In this document: positions 16,437 to 25,545 of the stretch, piece after piece
How positions within the stretch are numbered: position 1 is the first letter of the stretch
Layout: each line of letters opens with the position of its first letter
DNA from: Phycisphaeraceae bacterium
GTDB taxonomy: Bacteria > Planctomycetota > Phycisphaerae > Phycisphaerales > SM1A02
NCBI GenBank assembly: GCA_019636755.1
Contig: JAHBWZ010000005.1
Location: 272,187 to 336,186 of the forward strand
Reading direction: 5' to 3'
DNA: 64,000 nucleotides
Position numbers and translations under genes: made by a program
The notes under the pieces: model-generated
Databases searched by the model: none
What the model saw: only the letters and a program-made list of their open reading frames with translations
Told to the model about the DNA's origin: nothing

Positions 16437-19151
16437 ATGATGACGCGAACGCCGTCCCGCCTCGTTCGATCCATTCCGCTGCTTCTGTCTCTGGCGCCCG
16501 CGGCGGTGGTGTGCGGCGGCGCCGTCTTCGTCTGGAACGGCGGGGGCGGCGACGCCCTGTGGAGCAACGACGCCAACTGGGCCGGCGGCGTGGCACCCGG
16601 CTCCGGCGCGTCGGTGGTCTTCGACGGAATCGTGCAGACGCTGGTCGACCACGACCTGGCGGCGGGGACCGACTACAACCTGATCCTCTTCACGGCCGAC
16701 GCGGATGCGTTCACGATCACGGGCAATCGCATCGCGATCGTGACCGGCGGCCGGATCACCAACGAGTCGTCACTGCTGCAGACATTCGAGGCGGACGTGG
16801 AGGCGCTCGGCGGCCTGGCCGTGGACGCCGCCAACGGCGCGTTCCTCTTCAGCGGCGTCGTGCAGCTCGGTCCGGCGGCGGCCCTGACGGTCGGCGGCGA
16901 TTTCGATACGACGATCAGCGGTGTCATCAACGGATCCGGCGCGCTCGTCAAGACCGGGAGCGGCACGCTGCACCTGACCGGCGCCTCGCCGAATGCGTTC
17001 ACCGGCCAGGTCCTGGTGACCGAGGGGACGCTGCTGCTGGAGAAGCCGGTGGGCGCCCTTCCGCAGTTCGGAAGCGCGATCCAGGGAGATCTCACGATCA
17101 GTGCCGCCGGCACCGTGCGGCTCGCGCAGAGCAACCAGATCGCCGACACATCGACGGTCACACTGAACGGCGGCACGCTGGATCTCGGCGCGTTCGCCGA
17201 CGCGGTCGCCGCGGTGTCGATCAACGGCGGCGGAACGATCGAGGGAGACGCGGGCGGAACCGGCCTCGGGTTCAGCACGCGGGACGCGGTCACGACCGAC
17301 GGGACGGGCGCGGTGACCATTTCGGCGAACCTGTTCCTGCTCCCCTCCGTCGCCGCGGACACGGATCCGCGGCGCTTCGTGATCGGCGCCGATGCGCCGG
17401 TCACGGTTTCCGGGGTGATCGCCGACGGCCCGGGCGGCGCGGGCGTGCTGCGAAAGAGCGGCACGGGAACACTGACGCTGGAGGGCGACAACACCTACTC
17501 AGGGGGCACGAACCTCGCGCAGGGAACACTGATCCTGGCGCACGAGAACGCGGCCGGGACCGGCGACATGACGCTCAACGGCGGCACGCTCCTGGGCGCG
17601 GCCACGTTCGGCGGCGATCTCACGCTGAACAGCGGGCGCATCGATCTGGGCAACGGCATGGCGACCATCAGCGTCGCCGGGAACGTCGCCCTGAACGGCG
17701 GCACCTGGGATGTCGAGATCGACAACAGCGGCAACTCGGATGCGATCGCGTCCGCCACCGCGTCGATCACGGGCGGCACGATCCGCGCCGTCCCGATCGA
17801 GCCCATCTCGTTCCGCTGGGTCTACCCGATCCTCCAGACGACCGGCGGGCTGACCGGCGATGCCGATGACCTGGCGCGGCTGATCTCGGACACCTCGTTC
17901 CTGCTGGACTTCTCGCTCCAGGTCGACGGGAACGAACTCCAGCTGATCGCACTGCCCGTCTCGACGTTCGTCGCCGCGATCGCCGGTCAGCCGAACCCGA
18001 ACCTGTCCGGCATCGCGGCAATCCTCGACAACGCGGTCCTCGGCGGCGAAGGTGGCGCCGAACTCGCCGCCGTGCAGATGTTCAGCCAGGAGGACATCGT
18101 CCGGACCGTCGGTGACCTGCAGCCGCAGGTCCACCAGGCGAACGCGATGGTGCTGCGCCGCCAGCACCGGGCGATCGTCGGGAACTGGTATGAGCATCTC
18201 GCCGCGAAGCGTGCGGCGGTGCGCCGGGCGGATGCGGCGCGGATGCGCTTCGCGCTGGCCGATGCGGACGGCGGGTCCGAGGCGCTTCGAGCGGCCGTCA
18301 ACGGAACGGATGCGCCGCCGGCATCGCGCGCCGCGCTGACGGGGTGGGTCCGGACGATCGGCGACTGGGGCCGGTTCGATGCCGATCTCTTCGCCGCGGG
18401 GTACCGCTGGCGGATGTACGGCGCCGATGCGGGCGTCGAGTCGATGGTCTCCGACACCCTGCTCCTGGGGGCGAGTCTCGCGTCGCTCTGGAGCCGTGTC
18501 GACGGATCCGCGGGCACCGGGTCCGCCGACGCGACGTCGCTCCACGGGCGCGTCTACGGAAGCTGGATCGACCGCCACTGGCACGTCGATGCCGGCATCT
18601 CGTACGGGCATGCATGGAACACGACGAAGCGGTCGATGACGGCGCTCGGGACCACCGGGCGCGGTGACTCGGACTCCGATCTCATCGGCGCCTTCATCGG
18701 CGCCGGCCGCGTGCTGCCCTTCTTCGGGTGGGACATCGAGCCCTACGCCCGTGCCGAGTTCACCTGGGTCCGCGCCGGCGGCTACACCGAGGAAGGCGCC
18801 GGGATCTTCAATCTCGAGGTCGCATCCACGAGCAGCGAGAGCCTGCGGCATGTCATCGGCGTCCAGGCGACGCGTCCGTTCCTGCTCCGCGACGGATCGA
18901 CGCTGCGCCCGTATGCCGGCGCCGCGTGGGAGTTCGAGTACCTGGACCGGCAGATCGAGACGGAGGCCAGGCTGCTGGGCGCCGCGTTCCGCGTGCGAAG
19001 CGGAGACGCCGGCCGCAGCAGCGGTCGCGTGAACGCGGGCGCCGAGTGGCACCTCCCCGCGAAATGGTCGCTGGTGGCGGAGTACTCGCTGACGGCGAGC
19101 AGCGAATGGCACGGGCAGACGGCGTACCTGGGGGCACGATTCGAGTTCTGA
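16437..19151 (+). CDS. Type V autotransporter with PATR repeats and C-terminal beta-barrel
   Basis: About 904 residues: signal peptide (LVRSIPLLLSLAPAAVVCGGA), then a passenger opening FVWNGGGGDALWSNDANWAGG and carrying autotransporter-associated beta-strand repeats (LVKTGSGTLHLTG, LRKSGTGTLTLEGDNTYSGG, INGGGTIEGD). The last 270 residues form the transporter barrel: LTGWVRTIGDWGRFD, then alternating strands, closing with a terminal Phe in YLGARFEF, the usual BAM-recognition ending. The passenger would be displayed or released at the cell surface; its role, such as adhesion, is inferred. ATG 16437 and 16440 both fit. A T-tailed hairpin follows. Confidence 0.93.
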   Translation: MMTRTPSRLVRSIPLLLSLAPAAVVCGGAVFVWNGGGGDALWSNDANWAGGVAPGSGASVVFDGIVQTLVDHDLAAGTDYNLILFTADADAFTITGNRIAIVTGGRITNESSLLQTFEADVEALGGLAVDAANGAFLFSGVVQLGPAAALTVGGDFDTTISGVINGSGALVKTGSGTLHLTGASPNAFTGQVLVTEGTLLLEKPVGALPQFGSAIQGDLTISAAGTVRLAQSNQIADTSTVTLNGGTLDLGAFADAVAAVSINGGGTIEGDAGGTGLGFSTRDAVTTDGTGAVTISANLFLLPSVAADTDPRRFVIGADAPVTVSGVIADGPGGAGVLRKSGTGTLTLEGDNTYSGGTNLAQGTLILAHENAAGTGDMTLNGGTLLGAATFGGDLTLNSGRIDLGNGMATISVAGNVALNGGTWDVEIDNSGNSDAIASATASITGGTIRAVPIEPISFRWVYPILQTTGGLTGDADDLARLISDTSFLLDFSLQVDGNELQLIALPVSTFVAAIAGQPNPNLSGIAAILDNAVLGGEGGAELAAVQMFSQEDIVRTVGDLQPQVHQANAMVLRRQHRAIVGNWYEHLAAKRAAVRRADAARMRFALADADGGSEALRAAVNGTDAPPASRAALTGWVRTIGDWGRFDADLFAAGYRWRMYGADAGVESMVSDTLLLGASLASLWSRVDGSAGTGSADATSLHGRVYGSWIDRHWHVDAGISYGHAWNTTKRSMTALGTTGRGDSDSDLIGAFIGAGRVLPFFGWDIEPYARAEFTWVRAGGYTEEGAGIFNLEVASTSSESLRHVIGVQATRPFLLRDGSTLRPYAGAAWEFEYLDRQIETEARLLGAAFRVRSGDAGRSSGRVNAGAEWHLPAKWSLVAEYSLTASSEWHGQTAYLGARFEF

Positions 19152-19170
19152 GCGATGCGGCGCAGCGCCG

Positions 19171-19188
19171 GCGGGAGCCGCCGTTTCC
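19171..19188 (+). terminator. Intrinsic terminator between convergent genes
   Basis: CGGCGG-GAG-CCGCCG followed by TTT, 20 nt after the autotransporter stop and before the end of the convergent CBS gene. It is one of the few hairpins here with a T-run, though a short one. Confidence 0.5.
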
Positions 19189-19238
19189 CTGGCCGCGCCG
19201 GAGCTGGCGACGCGTTGCGGCGGCGATGCCGGCGGGCA

Positions 19239-19751
19239 TCACGCCGCGTCGGCCCGGGGCTCGTTCGTCCGAGGTGCCTCCGCCGCACCGGTGATGACAT
19301 GGCGCAGCAGGTCGCGCGATGTCACGATGCCGATCAGCCGGCCGCTCGCGTCGACGACGGGGAGGCAACTCACGCGTTCCCGCAGCATGAGCGCCGCGGC
19401 GATCTGCACGCGGGCGCTGCCCGGGACGGTCACGGGGCTCCGTGTCATGACCTGGTGCGCCCGTCTGCGCAGCGTATTGACGTCCTGGACCCGCTCCATG
19501 AGCCGCTGCCCGATGAAGGGACTCAGGTTCTTGAGCAGGTCACGGTCGGAGATCACGCCGGCGATCCGGCCCTGGTCGAGCACGATGACGTGATGGAACT
19601 TCGCCTTCTGGAAGATGCCGCGGATGTGCTCGAGCGTGTCGTCCAGGCCGACGGTGATGGTGTGGCGCGTCATGATCCGATCGACCGTCGTGGCGGTGGT
19701 GATCGGTGGCATCGGCGCCGGGTCCCTGGTCGAGTCCGTGGTCGCGGTCAT
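19239..19751 (-). CDS. Two-CBS-domain protein
   Basis: A 170-residue protein with a tandem CBS pair and nothing else: first domain from VDRIMTRHTITVGLDDTLEHI to GVISDRDLLKNLSP, second from VMTRSPVTVPGSARVQIAA to LIGIVTSRDLLRHV. CBS pairs bind adenosyl nucleotides and act as cytoplasmic regulatory modules; what this one regulates is not shown by its neighbours. ATG 19751 is the only start before the first domain. It lies downstream of the BNR gene on the same strand but 185 nt apart. Confidence 0.92.
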   Translation of the reverse strand: MTATTDSTRDPAPMPPITTATTVDRIMTRHTITVGLDDTLEHIRGIFQKAKFHHVIVLDQGRIAGVISDRDLLKNLSPFIGQRLMERVQDVNTLRRRAHQVMTRSPVTVPGSARVQIAAALMLRERVSCLPVVDASGRLIGIVTSRDLLRHVITGAAEAPRTNEPRADAA

Positions 19752-19936
19752 GGGGGGGGTACTTCGAGGGCGGGCGGGAGTCGATCGCGGGCGCGACCCG
19801 CGGCGCCGCGCGTACGGCGCCCCTGATCATCGGCTCCCCGGGGGTGCCGGTCCGGCGGGAGAGGGCGGCGATCGCGGCGACCGGGGCGATGTCCCGTTCC
19901 CATCGTCGGTTCCCGGACGCCGGCGACCCGGCCGGA

Positions 19937-22900
19937 TCACTCGCGCGGTCGTCGGCCGGGCGTCCAGGGCGCGTGCGCCGCGTCCAGCCGCTCCTCGATC
20001 GCGGCCAGGCGGACGTCCATCAGGTCGTCGAGCGCCTGCAGGACCGGCGTCAGCAGGGACTCCGCGAAGGCCAGGCTCTCGCGTTCCGTGCCCGTCGGCG
20101 GCTGTGTCGTGCGGTGCTGGTTCGAGAGGATCGTGCGGATCCGCTCCGAGATCGACGGCACCTGCGGCTCGTTGCTGAGCAGCGGGGTGCGGTCGCCGCG
20201 CAGGGCGCGATCGATGGTGCGCAGCGCGTCCGCGGCGGCGTCGATGTCCTGCACAAGTCCAAGGTCGACGCCCGGCGTGCGGATCGCCGTCTCGCGCATC
20301 AGCGCGATCCGGGTCGCGGTCTCGTCCACGATCCGCAGCGCGCCGCGCACGCGCCGGTTGGCGGCACCGACGCGGCGCTGGAACGCCAGCTGCTCCGCCG
20401 CATCCGCCGCCGGCAGGGTGCCGAGTTCCAGCGGCGTGACCTGGAACGTCTCGGGTCCCGCAAGCGTGCGGACCTCGCCGCCGTCGATCGCGACGAGCGT
20501 GACCGAGTAGTCGCCGGGAAGGGCGAGCGGCCCGGCGGGGGCGCCACCGCGCGCGTCCCCCGGGGAAAGCGGATCTTCCGAGGGATACCGGAGGTTCCAC
20601 GCCAGCCGGTGGAGGCCGCGGCGCCGCGGGGCATCGAGGCGCGCCACCGTCTCGCCGGCATCGTCCTCCACCACCAGGAGCACGCGTGCCTCGGGTGCGT
20701 CGTGCTCGGCGCGCAGGTCGTCGTCCGTCGGAATGCGGACCGGCTCTCCGGCGCGCCGGCGTCGCCGCTCCTCCTCGCGCCGGGTCTCCTGCTTCGTGCG
20801 CAGCGACTCCTTCATGTGGAACGTGAAGACGGCGCCGAACGGCGGATTCGCCGCCGTGAAGAACTGGGCACCCTGGGCGCCGCGCCCGGATCGTCCGCCC
20901 AGCCGGCTCGTCTCGATGTAGCGAAGCGCCGGGCGCACGGGATAGAGTCGCGCGGCCTCCGCCAGGCCGTCGGCGGCCAGCCCGCGCAGCGGCTCGATCT
21001 GATCGAGGACGTAGATGCCGCGGCCGAACGTGCCGAGGACGAGATCGTCCTCCCGTTCCTGGATGGCGAGATCGCGTACCGCCACCGTCGGAAGGCCGCC
21101 GGACAGCCGGTGCCACGCGAGCCCGCCGTCGAACGTCACGAAGACACCGAATTCGGTCCCGGCGAAGAGCATGCCGGGACGCTTCGGATCCTCCAGCACC
21201 GTGTACACCACCTGGCGGTCGGGCAGATCGCCGCGCATGCTGCGCCAGGTGTGCCCGGCGTCATCACTCCGCAGGAGGTAGGGGGTGAAGTCGCCCATCT
21301 TCCGGTTGTCGAAAGACGCGTAGATCACGCGCGCGTCGTGCCGGGATGCGACCACGCTGCTCACGAAGGTCACATCCGGGACCGAAGGGAACTCCGTGAT
21401 CCGGCGCCAGTGAACGCCGCCGTCCTCCGTGATGGAGATCGCGCCGTCGTCGGCGCCGGTGACGATGAGGTCCTCGACGAGCGGACTCTCCGACAGCGCC
21501 ACCAGGTTGCCGAAGACGCTGGTGGAGTTGTGCCGCGCAACGGCGTCGACGCTCTGGATCACGCCGAAGACCGGCAGCGTGTGCCGGTCCAGCCCGCGGC
21601 TGAGGTCGTCGCTGATCGCCCGCCAGGTGCTCCCGCGGTCATCCGACCGGAAGAGGCGCTGGGCACCGAAGTACAGGCGCGCCGGATCGTGCGGCGAGAT
21701 GATGAACGGCGAGTCCCAGTTCCAGCGCAGCGGTCCGTCTCCCGGCGCCTCGCGCGGCTTGATGTCGACGTTCTGGCCGGTTCTGCGATCGTGCCGGACC
21801 AGGCCGCCGTACTGCCACTGGGAATAGACGATGTCGGGGTTGCCGGGCTCCGCGCGGGGGACGAAACCGTCGCCGCCGACGGTGACGAACCAGTCCTCGT
21901 TCGCGATCCCCGCCGGGCTGGTCGTGCGCGACGGACCGCCGACAGTGTTGTTGTCCTGCGTGCCGCCGTAGACGAAGTAGAACGGGGCGCGATCGTCGAC
22001 GGACACGCGATAGAACTGGCTGACCGGGAGATTCGGGAAGAACTTCCAGTGTTCTCCGCGATCGAAGGTCTCGTAGAGGCCGCCGTCGGAGCCGACGCGC
22101 AGGTGCGCAGCGTCCTTCGGGTTGATCCAGAGTGCGTGATCGTCCACGTGCTTTTCCCGGATCGGCACGCGCCTCACGGTGTCGCCGCCGTCCTCCGTGA
22201 CATGAAGGACGGTATCGAGGAAGTAGACGCGCCGCGCATCGTGCGGACAGGCCACGATCTCGTTGTAGTACTGCGGGCTCGTGGTCATGTACGGGTTGCG
22301 CCGCGACCAGGTCTCTCCCCGGTCGCTCGACCGGAACACGCCGCCCTCGTCCATCGCCGCCTCGACGATCGCGTAGAGCGTGTCCGGATCCGCCGGCGCG
22401 ATCGCCATGCCGATCTTGCCCATGTCCGCGGAGGGCAGCCCGCGCTGGAGTCTCCGCCACGTGCCGCCGCCGTCCGTCGACTTGTAGATGCCTGACTCGG
22501 GGCCGCCGTTGACCAGCGTCCAGACGTGGCGGCGCCGCTGGTACGCCACGGCATACATGACGCGCGGATCGCGCGGATCCAGGTGGACTTCGCTGATGCC
22601 CGTCTGCTCGCTGACGTGGAGAATCCGCGCCCACGACGCGCCGCCGTCGATCGATCGGTAGAGGCCGCGGTCGCCGCCGTCGCGCCAGAGCGGGCCCTGC
22701 GCCGCGACGTAGATCGTGTCCGGCGTCCGGGGATGCACCACGACCATGCCGATGTGCTCGCTTTCGCGCAGACCCATGTTCTCCCAGGTCCGGCCGCCGT
22801 CGCGCGAGCGGTAGACGCCGTCGCCGAAGGAGACGCTGCGCTGGCTGCGGTTCTCGCCCGTGCCCACCCAGATGGTGAACGGATCGGACGGATCGATCGT

Positions 22901-23284
22901 CACGCAGCCGATCGAGTACGCGCCCTCGCCGTCGAAGACGGGCGTGAACGTCGTGCCGGCGTTCTCCGTCAGCCAGACGCCGCCGGACGCGGACGCGACG
23001 AAGTAGCGCTTCGGGTTCCTCCGGTCGACCGCGATGTCGGCGATCCGTCCGCTCGTCATGCCCGGTCCGAGGCCGCGGAAGCGCAGCCCCGAGAGGAACG
23101 CCTGGTCCAGGCGGACCGGCTCATCCTCGGCGGGCGGCAGGCCCTGGCCGGGGGCGAGTTCCACCTGCGCGGCGGCGGTGAGGGCAGGGACGAGGCACGT
23201 GAGTACGAGCGTGATCCGCACGCCCGGCATCCGGATGCGGCCGGGGCGGGCGGGCGAGGGGCGCTGGGTGGTGTCAGTGGTCAT
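19937..23284 (-). CDS. Large secreted BNR/sortilin-type beta-propeller protein
   Basis: About 1115 residues. A signal peptide (VRITLVLTCLVPALTAAA) is followed by two propeller domains built from BNR (Asp-box) repeats: SRDGGRTWENMG, SIDGGASWARI, STDGGGTWRRL, SSDRGETWSRR, TFDRGEHWKFF, SDDRGSTWRAI, TEDGGVHWRRI and SDDAGHTWRSM. The layout matches VPS10/sortilin-type proteins annotated as glycosyl hydrolases without proven activity. The C-terminal 300 residues form a FlgD-Ig-like strand-rich stretch (LHRLAWNLRYPSEDP) and helices. ATG 23284 was chosen because it sits just before the signal peptide; the longer frame to 23620 is unsupported. Confidence 0.9.
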   Translation of the reverse strand: MTTDTTQRPSPARPGRIRMPGVRITLVLTCLVPALTAAAQVELAPGQGLPPAEDEPVRLDQAFLSGLRFRGLGPGMTSGRIADIAVDRRNPKRYFVASASGGVWLTENAGTTFTPVFDGEGAYSIGCVTIDPSDPFTIWVGTGENRSQRSVSFGDGVYRSRDGGRTWENMGLRESEHIGMVVVHPRTPDTIYVAAQGPLWRDGGDRGLYRSIDGGASWARILHVSEQTGISEVHLDPRDPRVMYAVAYQRRRHVWTLVNGGPESGIYKSTDGGGTWRRLQRGLPSADMGKIGMAIAPADPDTLYAIVEAAMDEGGVFRSSDRGETWSRRNPYMTTSPQYYNEIVACPHDARRVYFLDTVLHVTEDGGDTVRRVPIREKHVDDHALWINPKDAAHLRVGSDGGLYETFDRGEHWKFFPNLPVSQFYRVSVDDRAPFYFVYGGTQDNNTVGGPSRTTSPAGIANEDWFVTVGGDGFVPRAEPGNPDIVYSQWQYGGLVRHDRRTGQNVDIKPREAPGDGPLRWNWDSPFIISPHDPARLYFGAQRLFRSDDRGSTWRAISDDLSRGLDRHTLPVFGVIQSVDAVARHNSTSVFGNLVALSESPLVEDLIVTGADDGAISITEDGGVHWRRITEFPSVPDVTFVSSVVASRHDARVIYASFDNRKMGDFTPYLLRSDDAGHTWRSMRGDLPDRQVVYTVLEDPKRPGMLFAGTEFGVFVTFDGGLAWHRLSGGLPTVAVRDLAIQEREDDLVLGTFGRGIYVLDQIEPLRGLAADGLAEAARLYPVRPALRYIETSRLGGRSGRGAQGAQFFTAANPPFGAVFTFHMKESLRTKQETRREEERRRRRAGEPVRIPTDDDLRAEHDAPEARVLLVVEDDAGETVARLDAPRRRGLHRLAWNLRYPSEDPLSPGDARGGAPAGPLALPGDYSVTLVAIDGGEVRTLAGPETFQVTPLELGTLPAADAAEQLAFQRRVGAANRRVRGALRIVDETATRIALMRETAIRTPGVDLGLVQDIDAAADALRTIDRALRGDRTPLLSNEPQVPSISERIRTILSNQHRTTQPPTGTERESLAFAESLLTPVLQALDDLMDVRLAAIEERLDAAHAPWTPGRRPRE

Positions 23285-23619
23285 GTCGGTGCACGGCGGG
23301 GTCGTGAGGCGCGTCGGGTCTGTCACGGGCGCGGTGGCGAGGGGGCTGGGAACGGGGCCCGGTCTGCGTACGCCGCCCTGGTCGATCGTCCGGTGGAGCG
23401 GCACACCATCATCGGCCTGCCCGGGACCCGGCTTCGACCCGCGGGCCGGATGCGCCGTGGCCGGCGCCCGCCATTGTCCTGTCCGGTGCCATCGGTGCAA
23501 TGAGGCAGTGTCAATTCCGCGGGGTCGCCGGCGCCGGGTCGGAGGCGCGTCCGACCATCCCACCGCCTCTCCGCGCGTGTCCGGGAACACGCATGAGCGG
23601 CCTGCGCGCCCGACATGCA

Positions 23620-23654
23620 TGACTGACTCGGCTCACTGACTCGGATGACTGACA
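23620..23654. repeat. Interleaved short direct repeats in a divergent promoter region
   Basis: ACTGACTCGG occurs at 23623-23632 and 23636-23645 (13-nt period), and ATGACTGAC at 23620-23628 and 23646-23654, so the block is bracketed by two copies of the same 9-mer. Being AT-richer than its surroundings and placed between divergent genes, it could be a regulator-binding site. Confidence 0.5.
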
Positions 23655-23748
23655 TGGAACCGCGCGATCATCCGCGCGGCCCGGCGCAGGATCGCGCGTG
23701 CCGATGACACGACGCTGTCACATGGGTTGGCGCCGCGGAATCAGCCGT

Positions 23749-23754
23749 TACGCT
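23749..23754 (+). promoter_or_regulatory. Possible -10 element of the SGNH hydrolase gene
   Basis: TACGCT about 205 nt before ATG 23962, the same hexamer seen before the genes at 26909 and 10180. It would give a leader of about 200 nt. Confidence 0.3.
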
Positions 23755-23961
23755 TGACACAGGACGGCACGTCCACAGGCGGAACGATGGACGCGTGCCG
23801 ATGGGCACGTCCGCCGGCGCCGGGGTGCAGGTCCGGATCGTCGTGGTGCATGTCCGGCCTGGGCGCCGGGATGGGCGCCGGTTGCGCCATGCACCATCAC
23901 ACCACGCGCCGTGCAGCATGACCTCGCGCCATGCGCCGCACGACAGGACCCGGGAGTTCCC

Positions 23962-25545
23962 ATGCCTCGTTCATGTCACGGCGCACCGCGGTGCCTGTTC
24001 CGCGCGCCGCTCCGGATTCTCCTGGGTGTCGGCCTGTGGGCCGTATCTCTCCCGATCGTGCATGCCGCAGTCGATGCCCGCGCGCCGGCTGCGGCGGACG
24101 GTGCGGACACGGGATCGCCGCCCGCATCGATGGCGGAGCGGCCGCCCGTCCGGTGGAACGTCTGCGGCATCCGACGGCGCATCCGGGAGGCCGGTCGCTG
24201 TCATGCCCTGGTGATCGCCGACTCGATCGGATCGCGCGGCCAGGCGCATCGGCACTTCGGGGCGATCGCGCGGACGTTCGAACCATCGAGATGGTCCGGC
24301 TTCACGCTGACCACGCGCCCGACCGACAGCGTGTATGACGGTTCGCGAAGTCGGCGCATCGCGCCCGGCGTCATCCGCTGGTTCAGTCCGAAGTCACCCG
24401 CGTTCACGAACCCGCCGGCGGTCCTGCTCGACTGCTGGCCGTCGAATGTCAGTGAGTTCAGAACGTCGAGCGGCGCGGGCGACGGCGAGCCGCTCATCGA
24501 GTTCCTCACCGCGCTCACGCCGGGCCTGTTCCAGCATGCGCTCGACGGGCCGACCGGTCCCGAGGTGACCGGCACGATGACCCATGTCCGACTGCTGTAC
24601 GTGCGCGGCGATCATGCGGACCTGGACCTCGTGCCCGCGCTGCGGTGGGCCGGGATCCGGGGCGGGACCACCGGGCCGCTCACGGACCCCGCGCGCGAGA
24701 TCGCCTCGGGTGAGCCGGACATCGGAGTCGTGGAGGCCGCGCTGCCGCCGGGCACCGGCGCGCATCCGGTCGGCGGCGTCTGCGCGACGGGGCCGCCCGG
24801 CATGGAGGCGGGACGATTCCTCTTCCCGGTGTCCGCGCTCGTCTGCGACGCGGATCGCACCGGCTTCCAGCTCGACGTCTGGGGCATGGACGGCGCCACC
24901 GTGCGTCACTGGTCCGAGCCCGACCACGGTCCGTACTGCCTGATCGCCGCCGCGCCGCTGGCGTCGTACCTGGCCGCCACCCGCGATCCCGACCTGTTCA
25001 TCATCCTGCTGGGCCAGAATGACGGCTCCGGCGAGCCCGGTCATCGGTACCGAACGGATGTCCTTGCCCTGATCGCGAAGATCCGCGGTGCCAGTGCGCT
25101 GCCCGCCGATGCGATCCACATCCTGCTGGTTTCGCCGCCGCGCGACGATCACGGCGACCACGCGCGATATGCCAACTATGCAGCACGACTCTTCGAGATC
25201 GCGCAGGCCGATCCGCACGGGACCGTCGGCTTCATCGACCTCTACCAGCTGACGCGCGAGGCGTGGCCCACCATGGGCACGTCCGGCGACGGCATCCATC
25301 CCGCCAGCGACGAGGAAGCGGACCGATTCTGGCAGCCGGTCTGGGCGCAGCTCATGGCCAGCGGGGCGGCCGGCGGATCGGCCGATCTGGATGGTGACGG
25401 CGCGGTGGGATTCGAGGACCTGCTCGTGCTGCTGAGCGCGTGGGGGCCGTGCCCCGGCGCGTGCGACGCGGATCTGACCGGTGACTGTCAGGTCGGGTTC
25501 GATGACCTGCTCGCGCTGCTGGCCGCGTGGTCGCGGGACCCGTGA
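23962..25545 (+). CDS. Secreted SGNH/GDSL-type hydrolase with C-terminal dockerin-like repeats
   Basis: A 527-residue protein: signal peptide (PLRILLGVGLWAVSLPIVHA), then an SGNH-hydrolase core with ADSIG (Ser88, block I), LLGQNDGSG (the GxND block) and GDGIHP (catalytic Asp443/His446, block V). Large inserts lie between blocks I and III. From residue 475 two dockerin-like repeats close the chain (DLDGDGAVGFEDLLVLLSAW then DLTGDCQVGFDDLLALLAAW). It probably removes acyl or acetyl groups from extracellular polysaccharide; the substrate is a guess. GGAG lies about 6 nt before ATG 23962. Its last 58 nt overlap the end of the opposite-strand NeuC-like gene. Confidence 0.82.
   Translation: MPRSCHGAPRCLFRAPLRILLGVGLWAVSLPIVHAAVDARAPAAADGADTGSPPASMAERPPVRWNVCGIRRRIREAGRCHALVIADSIGSRGQAHRHFGAIARTFEPSRWSGFTLTTRPTDSVYDGSRSRRIAPGVIRWFSPKSPAFTNPPAVLLDCWPSNVSEFRTSSGAGDGEPLIEFLTALTPGLFQHALDGPTGPEVTGTMTHVRLLYVRGDHADLDLVPALRWAGIRGGTTGPLTDPAREIASGEPDIGVVEAALPPGTGAHPVGGVCATGPPGMEAGRFLFPVSALVCDADRTGFQLDVWGMDGATVRHWSEPDHGPYCLIAAAPLASYLAATRDPDLFIILLGQNDGSGEPGHRYRTDVLALIAKIRGASALPADAIHILLVSPPRDDHGDHARYANYAARLFEIAQADPHGTVGFIDLYQLTREAWPTMGTSGDGIHPASDEEADRFWQPVWAQLMASGAAGGSADLDGDGAVGFEDLLVLLSAWGPCPGACDADLTGDCQVGFDDLLALLAAWSRDP

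Larger units (their letters stand above)
23285..23961. other. Long divergent intergenic region
   Basis: 677 nt between two divergent secreted-protein genes. It contains a cluster of short direct repeats at 23620-23654, a TACGCT -10 candidate at 23749-23754 for the rightward gene, and no supported coding sequence. Confidence 0.5.

Noticed and set aside
23754..23759. TTGACA as a -35 box for the SGNH gene
   Set aside because: No -10-like sequence lies 16-18 nt downstream (AGGCGG is there); the overlapping TACGCT fits the local pattern better.
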